From: an uncultured Chitinophagaceae bacterium
Lineage (GTDB): Bacteria > Bacteroidota > Bacteroidia > Chitinophagales > Chitinophagaceae
Assembly: GCA_903883945.1 (NCBI GenBank)
Contig: CAISCV010000163.1
Location: 1-35,180 of the forward strand
Reading direction: 5' to 3'
Length of the DNA: 35,180 nucleotides
Made by a program: the position numbers and the translations under genes. Under the pieces are notes generated by a model, which was not told the origin of the DNA, did not search any database, and worked only from the letters and a program-made list of their open reading frames with translations. Shown here piece after piece: positions 1-6,771 of this stretch (positions are counted from its first letter, which is position 1; the number at the start of each line of letters is the position of its first letter).

Positions 1-210
1 GGAAAACACAAAAATTATCATAAAACATGGTTGATAATTGCTGCTATTGTCAATCTAAAAGAAACCACCTACAACTTGAGATATGCAACACCCTAATTTA
101 TTTTGGAAAGAGGTCTATTGATGAACGAAACAAAATCCCTTGTTTCATTTAGCAAAGCTGAGGGCTAATACGGGCCCTGTAATCAAGGCACTTCCGTTAT
201 CAACTCTAAT

Positions 211-224
211 TGCCGTATACGGCA
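211..224. promoter_or_regulatory. 14-bp perfect palindrome, candidate operator
   Basis: TGCCGTATACGGCA is a perfect inverted repeat without spacer. It ends 33 nt before the TACATTTG promoter element of the small ORF, where a dimeric regulator could sit over or just upstream of the -33 region. The palindrome is seen directly; the operator role is inference. Confidence 0.4.
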
Positions 225-257
225 TATTCGGCGCAAATAGCCCGCTAAAAATTGCAG

Positions 258-265
258 TACATTTG
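258..265 (+). promoter_or_regulatory. Bacteroidota-type -7 promoter element for the small ORF
   Basis: TACATTTG matches the TAnnTTTG -7 consensus known for the Bacteroidota primary sigma factor. It would give a leader of about 65 nt before the ATG at 338. I see no clear -33 TTTG at the usual spacing, so other contacts, perhaps at the palindrome 211-224, may matter. Confidence 0.45.
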
Positions 266-337
266 TATTATAAAGGAATGGAGAAAGACTAGGAAAGGCA
301 TAGTAAAGGCATCAGATGCATAAAATCATTAGAGAAC

Positions 338-529
338 ATGGAAAGATTATGTATTTACCCAAAAGATATACAAATCGTCACAGGTAAAAGTGAGCGCTAT
401 GGGCGTTATCTTATTTGTTTAATTAGAAAGAAGTTTGCTAAAGAGCCGCATGAATTGGTTTCTGTAGAGGAATTCTGTTTGTATACAGGTCTAAATGAAG
501 CAAAAGTCATGAAGTCTATCAGGGCATAA
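338..529 (+). CDS. Small conserved-type hypothetical protein, HTH-like
   Basis: A 63-residue basic protein with no signal peptide or membrane segment. It contains YPKDIQIVTGKSERYGRYL followed by a Lys/Arg-rich helix, then a second helical stretch ending in a YTGLNEAKV motif. This resembles small Bacteroidota proteins with a helix-turn-helix-like fold, in which the T-G-K-S segment precedes a recognition-like helix; that family memory is unchecked. It stands alone, behind a palindrome and a TAnnTTTG promoter and before a strong hairpin terminator, so it looks like a complete monocistronic unit. A DNA-binding role, possibly autoregulatory, is inference. The ATG at 338 is the first usable start. 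Confidence 0.55.
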   Translation: MERLCIYPKDIQIVTGKSERYGRYLICLIRKKFAKEPHELVSVEEFCLYTGLNEAKVMKSIRA

Positions 530-574
530 TGAGGCATTTCGCAAATGTTTACCCTATGTTTACCCCGAAAAAGA

Positions 575-609
575 AAAAGCGTTGTAATCTATTGATTATC
601 AACGCTTTT
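575..609. terminator. Bidirectional hairpin terminator
   Basis: AAAAGCGTTG (575-584) pairs with CAACGCTTTT (600-609) around a 15-nt A/T-rich loop. A T-rich tail follows on both strands. It can end the small ORF on the plus strand and the tRNA-Lys transcript on the minus strand. Confidence 0.75.
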
Positions 610-622
610 ATTTTGTATTAAG

Positions 623-695
623 TGATCCCGTTGGGACTCGAACCCAAGACCCCATCATTAAAAGTGATGTGCTCTACCAACTGAGCTACGAGATC
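623..695 (-). tRNA. tRNA-Lys (anticodon TTT)
   Basis: On the minus strand a full 73-nt cloverleaf can be drawn. The acceptor arm GATCTCG/CGGGATC carries one G-T pair and is followed by discriminator A. The D arm includes GCTC...GAGC. The anticodon stem CATCA/TGATG carries the loop CTTTTAA, so the anticodon is TTT (lysine). The T arm contains TTCGAGT. CCA is not encoded. It is a single isolated tRNA gene followed by the terminator at 575-609. No integrase or duplicated tRNA end is visible nearby. Confidence 0.93.
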
Positions 696-835
696 TTCAC
701 CCTTTATTAACTTCAAAAGTGACCCTTTCTCGTTTTGGGAGTGCAAAAATAGGGGAATGAACATTACTGACAAATTTTTATTTTCACAAGTGCCTACTTT
801 TTATTTTCAAGGCTTATTTTCTTACGTTGTACACC

Positions 836-843
836 TACATTTG
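836..843 (+). promoter_or_regulatory. -7 promoter element of the SDR gene
   Basis: TACATTTG fits TAnnTTTG exactly and lies 21 nt before the ATG at 865. It lies inside the longer open frame that begins at 757, which argues that the true start is 865. Confidence 0.55.
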
Positions 844-864
844 CAGCATCATTATACATTATAT

Positions 865-1671
865 ATGTCCTTCTTCAAGAATAAAGTCGTAGTAATAACA
901 GGTGGCAGCGATGGGATTGGCAAAGCCTTGGTAGATGCTTTTTTAATGCAAGGCGCCAGAGTAGCCACCTGCGGTAGAAGTTACGACAAACTCTACCAGA
1001 TTCAATCTACTTATGCGGGCAAGCCTTTGCTGATACATACAGCCGATGTGAGTAAACAACAGGACTGCGAAAGCTTTATTAATGTGGTACTCAAAAGTTT
1101 TGGGCAGATAGATATCCTTATTAACAATGCCGGCATCTCTATGCGTGCTTTATTTCAGGATGTGGAACTAGATGCTTTACGTAAAGTAATGGATGTAAAC
1201 TTCTGGGGAGGTGTATACTGTACCAAATTTGCACTGCCGAGCATCATGGCTAATAAGGGATCTATTGTTGGCATCTCTTCGGTCGCCGGATTCAGGGGAT
1301 TGCCTGGTCGTAGCGGCTATTCTGCCAGCAAATTTGCCTTGAATGGCTGGATGGAGTCTTTAAGAACCGAGCTTCTGGACAGTGGCGTCAACGTTCTGTG
1401 GGTTAGCCCCGGTTTTACAGAGTCCAACATACGAAATGCAGCTTTAGACAGCAAAGGGAAAGCTTTGGGTGAAACAACCATGGACGAGAAGTCTATGATG
1501 TCTAGCACCGAATGTGCGCAACACATTATGAATGCTATTGAAAAAAGAAAACGTAACATCGTATTGACCTTTACAGGAAAAGAAACGGTGTTTATGAATA
1601 AATTTTTCCCTTCCCTAGCAGACAAACTTGTTAGAAACTTCTTTTACAAGAAAGGAGAATTAGTAAAGTAA
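865..1671 (+). CDS. SDR family oxidoreductase
   Basis: A 268-residue short-chain dehydrogenase/reductase, predicted to be cytosolic and to use NAD(P)(H). Near the N-terminus is the Rossmann glycine motif TGGSDGIG. The NNAG motif follows near residue 90, and the catalytic YSASK (YxxxK) with an upstream SSVAG serine lies near residues 140-155. A C-terminal basic stretch (KKRKRN-like) is present. The frame is open from 757, but the upstream 36 residues are hydrophobic/aromatic, not typical, and overlap a promoter element; the start MSFFKNKVVVITGG at 865 places the Rossmann motif at the usual distance. The substrate cannot be read from sequence. It is followed after 22 bp by the SAM hydrolase gene, so the two may be co-transcribed. 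Confidence 0.88.
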   Translation: MSFFKNKVVVITGGSDGIGKALVDAFLMQGARVATCGRSYDKLYQIQSTYAGKPLLIHTADVSKQQDCESFINVVLKSFGQIDILINNAGISMRALFQDVELDALRKVMDVNFWGGVYCTKFALPSIMANKGSIVGISSVAGFRGLPGRSGYSASKFALNGWMESLRTELLDSGVNVLWVSPGFTESNIRNAALDSKGKALGETTMDEKSMMSSTECAQHIMNAIEKRKRNIVLTFTGKETVFMNKFFPSLADKLVRNFFYKKGELVK

Positions 1672-1693
1672 TTAATAGGCTTCAACCCTTTAC

Positions 1694-2518
1694 ATGGCAA
1701 TCATAACGCTTTCAACAGATGTAGGGCAGCAAGACTTTCTTGTTGGTGCTATCAAGGGGCAACTATTATCGCAGGATGAAAAGCATACCATTGCCGACAT
1801 CACGCATTACCTCTCCAACACCAACTATCCACAAGCAGCTTATATCTGTTCAAACGCCTTTAAGTATTATCCTGCGGGCAGTTTTCATGTAGTAATCCTC
1901 AATTTCTTCGATACATCCATCAATCATATATTGGTAGCAAAACACAACAACCAGTATATTATTTGTCCGGATAATGGTATTCTTACCCTCATTGTGGGCG
2001 AAATTCCCAAAGAAGTTATCAAGCTAGGCTTGCAAGATCAGCAAAACTTGTTGGGCAGAACAGGCATCATTGCTAAGGCTATTTCTTATATATCCAAAAA
2101 TGCGGGCTTCTTTAAACCATCGGACACTGCTACGGTATCTATTGTAGAAAAATACCCGTTAAAACCTTCTATCGGTTTAGATTGGATGGAGGGACAGGTA
2201 TTATTTATAGACAACTTCGAGAATGTAGTGATTAATATTACCAAAGAGGAGTTTGATGAACAGCGAAAAGAACGATCTTTTATTATACTGGTATCCCGCA
2301 ATGAGGAAATTACGACCATCAGCAACAACTACGCAAGTATTTCTGAAGGAGATAAACTAGCGTGGTTTAATTCGGCAGGGTATCTAGAAATTGCTATGAA
2401 CAAGGGCAGAGTTGCAAGCCTTTTTGGGTTGCAGGGCTACAACCAGAATCTGGTAAAAACCGGCACTGTTACCCAGAATAAATGGTTTTACGACACCGTT
2501 AAGATATTCTTTCTCTAG
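1694..2518 (+). CDS. SAM hydrolase (adenosine-forming), DUF62/SAM hydroxide adenosyltransferase family
   Basis: A 274-residue member of the DUF62 family, whose bacterial and archaeal members hydrolyse S-adenosylmethionine to adenosine and methionine and which is related to fluorinase and chlorinase. The start ITLSTDVGQQDFLVGAIKG is the family's Asp-containing N-terminal signature. CPDNGIL near residue 94 and FIDNFENVVINI near residue 175 are the other conserved blocks, marking the junction to the C-terminal beta-barrel domain. Full length with no frameshift. Hydrolase rather than halogenase activity is the default inference. It lies 22 bp behind the SDR gene, and an identical 12-nt sequence (TAGGCTTCAACC) occurs just before and just after it. 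Confidence 0.85.
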   Translation: MAIITLSTDVGQQDFLVGAIKGQLLSQDEKHTIADITHYLSNTNYPQAAYICSNAFKYYPAGSFHVVILNFFDTSINHILVAKHNNQYIICPDNGILTLIVGEIPKEVIKLGLQDQQNLLGRTGIIAKAISYISKNAGFFKPSDTATVSIVEKYPLKPSIGLDWMEGQVLFIDNFENVVINITKEEFDEQRKERSFIILVSRNEEITTISNNYASISEGDKLAWFNSAGYLEIAMNKGRVASLFGLQGYNQNLVKTGTVTQNKWFYDTVKIFFL

Positions 2519-2537
2519 GCTTCAACCATCTATTGCC

Positions 2538-3191
2538 CTACTGGCTATTACTCTTAAAGTCCCCTCGTTTCCATGATTTTATAAAGTCTGCCCAAGCTAA
2601 TGGATTAAAGATATTCATAGGAGGCAACTGACCCGAATAATAATACTTCGCAGCCCTTTGTTTTAACTGATAATTTACGGCTTCCCTTCCATCCATTGGC
2701 AGGGAAGCCAACATCAATCTGCGAGAGGCTTCATCGGTATTTTTACGTGCCACTTCATAGTTATCATCAGGCACCACATCATTCACAAAATCCCTGTCAA
2801 ATTGCTCCCTGGTGGGTCTTGGCTTGAGAATAGTAGCTGGAAGAAAGGCGGTGTCGCTCACCAATAATTGAATCACACTATATTGATTATCAGTAAGATT
2901 CTTAGGTATATCTATCGTTTTATTTTTAAATCCTATCGACGAGAAAGTTATTTTATCGCCCTTCAAAACTGCAATAGAAAACACCCCATCGCTGTTGGTA
3001 ATCGTCCCCCTTCCTTTTCCAATAACCACCACACTAGCGGCGGGAATGCCTCGCAGACTATCTGCCGTCATCACGATACCAAACAATTGAATCACTGAAT
3101 CTTTCAGCATTGCAACCGGTGTCTGCGCCTTTACTTGTACTGAAAAAGCCAGCAGCAACAAAGGAAAAAGTAAGAATACGCCTTTTTTCAT
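2538..3191 (-). CDS. Secreted carboxypeptidase-regulatory-like domain protein
   Basis: A 217-residue protein with a clear signal peptide (KK, then FLLFPLLLLAFSV, then VKAQ with cleavage after Ala). Residues about 35-110 form a carboxypeptidase D regulatory-like beta-sandwich: an initial FGIVMTADSLRGIPAASV, then GRGTITNSDGVFSI and FSSIGFKNKTI, the pattern also seen at the N-termini of TonB-dependent transporters. The C-terminal hundred residues are charged and carry no known domain that I recognise; the ending resembles a family of periplasmic or surface Bacteroidota proteins of unknown function. It is convergent to the SAM hydrolase gene with a 19-bp gap and divergent from mrp. Likely monocistronic. 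Confidence 0.8.
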   Translation of the reverse strand: MKKGVFLLFPLLLLAFSVQVKAQTPVAMLKDSVIQLFGIVMTADSLRGIPAASVVVIGKGRGTITNSDGVFSIAVLKGDKITFSSIGFKNKTIDIPKNLTDNQYSVIQLLVSDTAFLPATILKPRPTREQFDRDFVNDVVPDDNYEVARKNTDEASRRLMLASLPMDGREAVNYQLKQRAAKYYYSGQLPPMNIFNPLAWADFIKSWKRGDFKSNSQ

Positions 3192-3327
3192 TCAAAAATT
3201 ATTAAAACTGATGGTTAAAGTTAGCGAAATAGAATAATAAAATCGACTTCTGTTATAATTATCAACAAAGTAAAGAGGTGACGGGTTATTTTTACGGCCA
3301 AACTATTTTTTTAACAAAAACTTCGTG

Positions 3328-4422
3328 ATGACAGAGGCAGACATTTTAAAGGCGTTAAGTAATGTGCAGGAGCCAGATTTGGGCAAAGACCTCGTTACTT
3401 TAAACATGGTTAAAGACATTGTGATTGATGGTAAGCAGGTATCTTTTACGATTATTCTTACCACTCCAGCTTGTCCGATGAAAGATATGATGAGTAGGGC
3501 GAGTGAGAATGCCATAAAAATTTTGGTGGATAAGGAAGCCATCGTAACCGTAAACTTTACGTCCAACACAACGAGTACCCGTAAAGATGCGAAACTAATT
3601 TTGGGCGGTGTAAAGAATATTATAGCAGTAGTAAGTGGAAAGGGGGGCGTTGGCAAAAGCACTATTGCCGCCAATTTTGCCCTTAGCCTCGCTGAAGGTG
3701 GTGCTAGCGTTGGATTGATGGACGCAGATATTTATGGGCCTAGTGTGCCGATTATGTTTGGGGTACGTGGCGAAAGACCGATGATGAAGGATGTAGATGG
3801 CAAAGGTGTGATTGTGCCACTGAACAAATACGGCATTAAGCTAATGAGTATTGGGTTGCTGGTAGATGAAAAGAACGCCGTTGTTTGGCGTGGACCAATG
3901 GCTAGCAGTGCCATCAAACAATTTGTGACCGATGTAGATTGGGGCGAACTAGACTACTTAGTCATTGATATGCCTCCTGGCACCGGCGACATTCACCTTA
4001 CCCTGATGCAAACCGTTCCTGTAACGGGCGTTCTGATTGTAACTACCCCTCAAAATGTAGCATTGGCAGACGCTAAAAAGGGTATTGCTATGTTTGGTCA
4101 GGCACAGATAAACGTTCCTATCATTGGGTTGGTAGAAAATATGGCATACTTCACCCCTGCTGAATTACCCGAAAACAAGTACTTCTTATTTGGTAAAGAA
4201 GGGGGAAAAAGGCTGGCAGACGAATATGATTTACCGTTTTTAGGGCAGGTTCCGTTGGTGCAATCTATTCGTGAAGGTGGTGATGAAGGCGTTCCTGCTA
4301 TGGTGGGTACAGATGCTATTTCGCAACAGGCTTTCCGGGATGTAACGGCTGAAGCAGTACGTAATATAGCCAAACGCAATGCGAGTATGCCCCAGACAAA
4401 ACCTGTAGAAGTAGTAGTTTAA
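3328..4422 (+). CDS. mrp: Mrp/NBP35-ApbC family Fe-S cluster carrier ATPase
   Basis: A 364-residue protein. Residues 1-85 form a MIP18/DUF59-like domain with PACPMKD; the rest is a deviant P-loop (SIMIBI) ATPase with SGKGGVGKST at about 103-112, MDADIYGPS, a switch DMPPGTGD and a C-terminal NVP-type block. The family binds and delivers iron-sulfur clusters in the cytosol. The usual C-terminal CxxC, found after VENMS in E. coli Mrp, is absent: the segment here reads VENMAYFTPAELPENKY. From memory this appears in other Bacteroidota homologues. ATG at 3328 is chosen over the GTG immediately before it. Divergent from the secreted protein gene. Confidence 0.92.
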   Translation: MTEADILKALSNVQEPDLGKDLVTLNMVKDIVIDGKQVSFTIILTTPACPMKDMMSRASENAIKILVDKEAIVTVNFTSNTTSTRKDAKLILGGVKNIIAVVSGKGGVGKSTIAANFALSLAEGGASVGLMDADIYGPSVPIMFGVRGERPMMKDVDGKGVIVPLNKYGIKLMSIGLLVDEKNAVVWRGPMASSAIKQFVTDVDWGELDYLVIDMPPGTGDIHLTLMQTVPVTGVLIVTTPQNVALADAKKGIAMFGQAQINVPIIGLVENMAYFTPAELPENKYFLFGKEGGKRLADEYDLPFLGQVPLVQSIREGGDEGVPAMVGTDAISQQAFRDVTAEAVRNIAKRNASMPQTKPVEVVV

Positions 4423-4620
4423 GGAAAATTTTTCTGTTTTGAGTTTTGAATGCTTAATTTAATACTTAGAGTAGTAAGAGGTATTGGGAGAATAAATAAT
4501 GGATAAGGGACAATGGATTGTGAAATGTTGGAAGTTTATCGGTATTTATAGCACAAATTGGTTAAGGTTTCATCAGTCTTTAAGTATATAAAACAGGTTG
4601 ATAGTTATCGGATACAAGTG

Positions 4621-4767
4621 TCAGGAGATTTAAGTTAAATCTCCTGATTTCTTTTCCATGTTTCCAGAGATTCAACTCAAATCTCCAGAGATTCAAACCA
4701 AAACTCCAACGTTTTATACCATATTCCCAGAGTTTCAACTCAAATCTCCAGAGATTTAAAAAGGATG
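4621..4767. repeat. 21-nt-period tandem array 1, seven units
   Basis: Units begin at 4621, 4642, 4663, 4684, 4705, 4726 and 4747, always 21 nt apart. Units 1, 3, 4, 6 and 7 resemble TCCAGAGATTCAACTCAAAT(C); units 2 and 5 have diverged but keep the spacing and a TCC start. The first unit also forms a perfect 12-bp hairpin with the start of the second (TCAGGAGATTTA, loop AGT, TAAATCTCCTGA, 4621-4647) followed by a T-rich tail, so it could also terminate transcription from mrp. There are no unique spacers, so it is not CRISPR. Confidence 0.75.
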
Positions 4768-4991
4768 TATGAACAGGCAGTCAATCTGACTATGGACGTT
4801 TAGCGTTGTTAAAGAGACTACACAGTATGTAATCAATTCCGGACACCCATTTATGAAGACTCGGCGTGTTACCCTGTTTATTTACAATGACATGGATTAT
4901 TTTTAGTGAGATTACTTATAATTTTGAAAAGGCTGCTTCGTGCCTTACAATTACGTGGACTTGTACCAGGGAGATGTCTCCTATCGTCGAC

Positions 4992-5038
4992 ATGACGTTC
5001 ACAAGTTTCGAGAAAGCTCGAATTAAAAACACGTCATT
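4992..5038. repeat. Nested inverted repeats
   Basis: TTCGAG (5007-5012) pairs with CTCGAA (5017-5022) around AAAG. Around it, ATGACGT pairs with ACGTCAT at the edges of the segment. The two-tier arrangement suggests a structured RNA or a protein-binding site, but no gene association is evident. Confidence 0.3.
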
Positions 5039-5319
5039 CCCATTTTTTTCTGGTGAGCCTGATGAACCATTCGCTGATAACTAAGAAAATCCAGCATCCA
5101 TTCACCGGAGCCAGTATCCATAAAACCAGTTTCCCAGTTAATCAATCGAATTACCTTACTGTAATGAATAGTCAGAAAGCTCTAAATACAAAAGCTACCA
5201 CCTGTTACAATAGCAAGTACTACGATAAAAGCACCAATATTTGAAATGGAACAACCGATTAGGGCTAAAGATTTATATTGCATCGTTTTAAAACCAACTG
5301 AAATTAATAATTCAACAAG

Positions 5320-6393
5320 ATGGCAATAAAAAACTCGAAGAAAAATATATTGATATACAGATTGGGTAGCCTCGGAGACACCATTATGGTACTCCCCTGC
5401 TTTCACCAGGTATTGAAGGCATTCCCTGGTGCCAACATTGTATTACTAACCAATAAACCGGTTGCTTCAAAAGCAGCACCCCTTGAAGCCGTATTGGGGA
5501 AGGATTTGTTTTTTAATGAAATTATAGACTATCCCATTGGTAGCCGTAACCCTTTATTATTAATCCGACTACTTTTAAAACTTCGTACCTACCACTTCGA
5601 TTGTATGGTAAACCTAACTGCTGCCCGAAGTGAAGGCGCCGCAAAAAGAGACAAAACCTTCTTTGGCTTGGCAGGTATCAAAAGACTCGTAGGGTTTCCT
5701 AGTGAATATGGCGATTTCAATTTACTCACAGATACCGAAACGGGAGAAAAAGAATGGGAAGCAAAACGCATAGCACGAAGAATTGAACCGATTGGGATAC
5801 CCGATTTATTGCAAGCCTCTAATTGGGACTTAAAGCTGACAAACGCTGAAATATCGGAAGCCAACAACCAGCTAAGCAAGATTCCTACAGAAATGAAAAT
5901 CATTAGTTTATCTCCCGGAACTAAAATGCAATCTAAAGATTGGACTGTTGCCAATTGGGTAGCACTTATCAAATTACTAGCTGCCGCTTTGCCCGATTGG
6001 GGATTGGTACTTATTGGTGCTCCCGATGAGCTTGACGCCGCTAACCAATGCGAAGCAGCATGGCACAAAGGGCAGGTATTGAATATATGTGGTAAAGTAT
6101 CGCTGCGGGAATGTGCAGCAGTACTAGGGAAAACAAATTTGTTTATCGGACACGACAGTGGCCCGATGCACCTAGCAGGTGCCATGGGGATTCCTATTGT
6201 AGCCGTTTTTGCAGCCATCAATATTCCCAGAAAATGGTTTCCAAGAGGAGACAGAAACCATATCATTTACCACAAAACTGATTGTGCTGGCTGTGGATTG
6301 ACTGTTTGTATCGACCAACAAAAGAAATGTATCCTGTCCATCTCCCCTACCGAAGTTTTGGAGGCAGCTTTGACAGTAATAAAAAGCCTTTAA
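5320..6393 (+). CDS. Glycosyltransferase family 9 (heptosyltransferase-like)
   Basis: A 357-residue GT-B glycosyltransferase of family 9, which includes the ADP-heptose:LPS heptosyltransferases acting on the cytosolic face of the inner membrane. The N-terminus ILIYRLGSLGDTIMVLPC is the family's acceptor-domain start, with the G-D-T. The donor-binding half carries ISLSPGTKMQSKDW and the GHDSGPMHLAGAMGIP block near residue 275. A late C-x-x-C cluster (CAGCGLTVC) is present and is common in GT9 proteins. No other LPS genes are in the window, so the exact sugar and acceptor are unknown. Start ATG at 5320; it is convergent to the PspC gene with a 9-bp gap. Confidence 0.85.
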   Translation: MAIKNSKKNILIYRLGSLGDTIMVLPCFHQVLKAFPGANIVLLTNKPVASKAAPLEAVLGKDLFFNEIIDYPIGSRNPLLLIRLLLKLRTYHFDCMVNLTAARSEGAAKRDKTFFGLAGIKRLVGFPSEYGDFNLLTDTETGEKEWEAKRIARRIEPIGIPDLLQASNWDLKLTNAEISEANNQLSKIPTEMKIISLSPGTKMQSKDWTVANWVALIKLLAAALPDWGLVLIGAPDELDAANQCEAAWHKGQVLNICGKVSLRECAAVLGKTNLFIGHDSGPMHLAGAMGIPIVAVFAAINIPRKWFPRGDRNHIIYHKTDCAGCGLTVCIDQQKKCILSISPTEVLEAALTVIKSL

Positions 6394-6402
6394 CAGAAAC
6401 AG

Positions 6403-6624
6403 TTAGTACCTTAATGGATTGCGCTTTGCGTTGAGTATGTAGTTTTTCATGTTCATCCAGAACGCTAAGACCATGTATACGATTACAGGTGAACCTAAAG
6501 TAAGAAAAGAGATGTAGATAAACCACATTCTTATCCTGGAAGAAGCGATGCCAAGCTTATCGCCTATCGCACTACAAACACCAAAAGCGTGTAGTTCTAA
6601 AAATTCGCGGATTTTGTTAATCAT
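6403..6624 (-). CDS. PspC domain protein
   Basis: A 73-residue protein matching the PspC domain: an N-terminal helical segment with FGVCSAIGDKLGI, then a hydrophobic membrane helix (about residues 36-57, YISFLTLGSPVIVYMVLAFW) and a basic tail. In enterobacteria PspC senses envelope stress with PspB; in Bacteroidota these stand-alone short PspC proteins are of uncertain function. No pspA or pspB is nearby. It lies divergently from aconitase with about 150 bp between them. Confidence 0.75.
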   Translation of the reverse strand: MINKIREFLELHAFGVCSAIGDKLGIASSRIRMWFIYISFLTLGSPVIVYMVLAFWMNMKNYILNAKRNPLRY

Positions 6625-6713
6625 TTTTATTTATTTCTTTTTACTTGGGGTGCAAATTATGGAATAAATTACAATAATTACAAAAACATATGTAACCCGT
6701 GTTTTGTTTTCAT

Positions 6714-6721
6714 TAAATTCG
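6714..6721 (+). promoter_or_regulatory. Possible -7 promoter element of aconitase
   Basis: TAAATTCG is a one-base variant of TAnnTTTG and lies 50 nt before the ATG of aconitase. The similar TATCTTCG occurs just upstream of prmC and of the J-domain gene in this window, which supports TTCG as a tolerated variant here. Leader of about 45 nt. Confidence 0.35.
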
Positions 6722-6771
6722 CAGCTTTCTAAATAAAGTTTAATTTTTAACACACAAATCAAACACGCGTT

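Larger units (their letters stand above)
1..337. other. Intergenic region upstream of the small HTH-like ORF
   Basis: I find no convincing gene here. It holds a 14-bp perfect palindrome (211-224), a TACATTTG promoter element (258-265) and a short G/C inverted repeat (AGGGC...GCCCT) near 160-180. A four-codon ORF starting at 278 is probably meaningless. The left edge of the window may cut an upstream gene, but no open frame of useful length is visible. Confidence 0.5.
4423..5319. other. Long gene-free region between mrp and the GT9 gene
   Basis: About 900 bp without a convincing gene. 4423-4620 is A/T-rich and featureless. 4621-4767 is a 21-nt-period repeat array. 4768-5319 holds short open frames (72 and 63 codons) whose translations lack family features, plus nested inverted repeats at 4992-5038. 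It could be a long regulatory region or the remains of a decayed gene; neither can be shown here. Confidence 0.5.

Noticed and set aside
623-695. tRNA-Lys as the integration site of a mobile element
   Set aside because: No integrase, no duplicated tRNA 3' end and no other mobile-element genes nearby.
757-864. N-terminal extension of the SDR protein starting at 757
   Set aside because: It overlaps a TAnnTTTG promoter element, and the family start fits ATG 865.
4866-5244. Two short open frames after array 1 (72 and 63 codons)
   Set aside because: No family features, no promoter, and one lies mostly in low-complexity sequence; could be chance.
5589-6266. 225-codon antisense frame inside the GT9 gene
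   Set aside because: A shadow of a well-supported gene on the other strand, with no recognisable motif.
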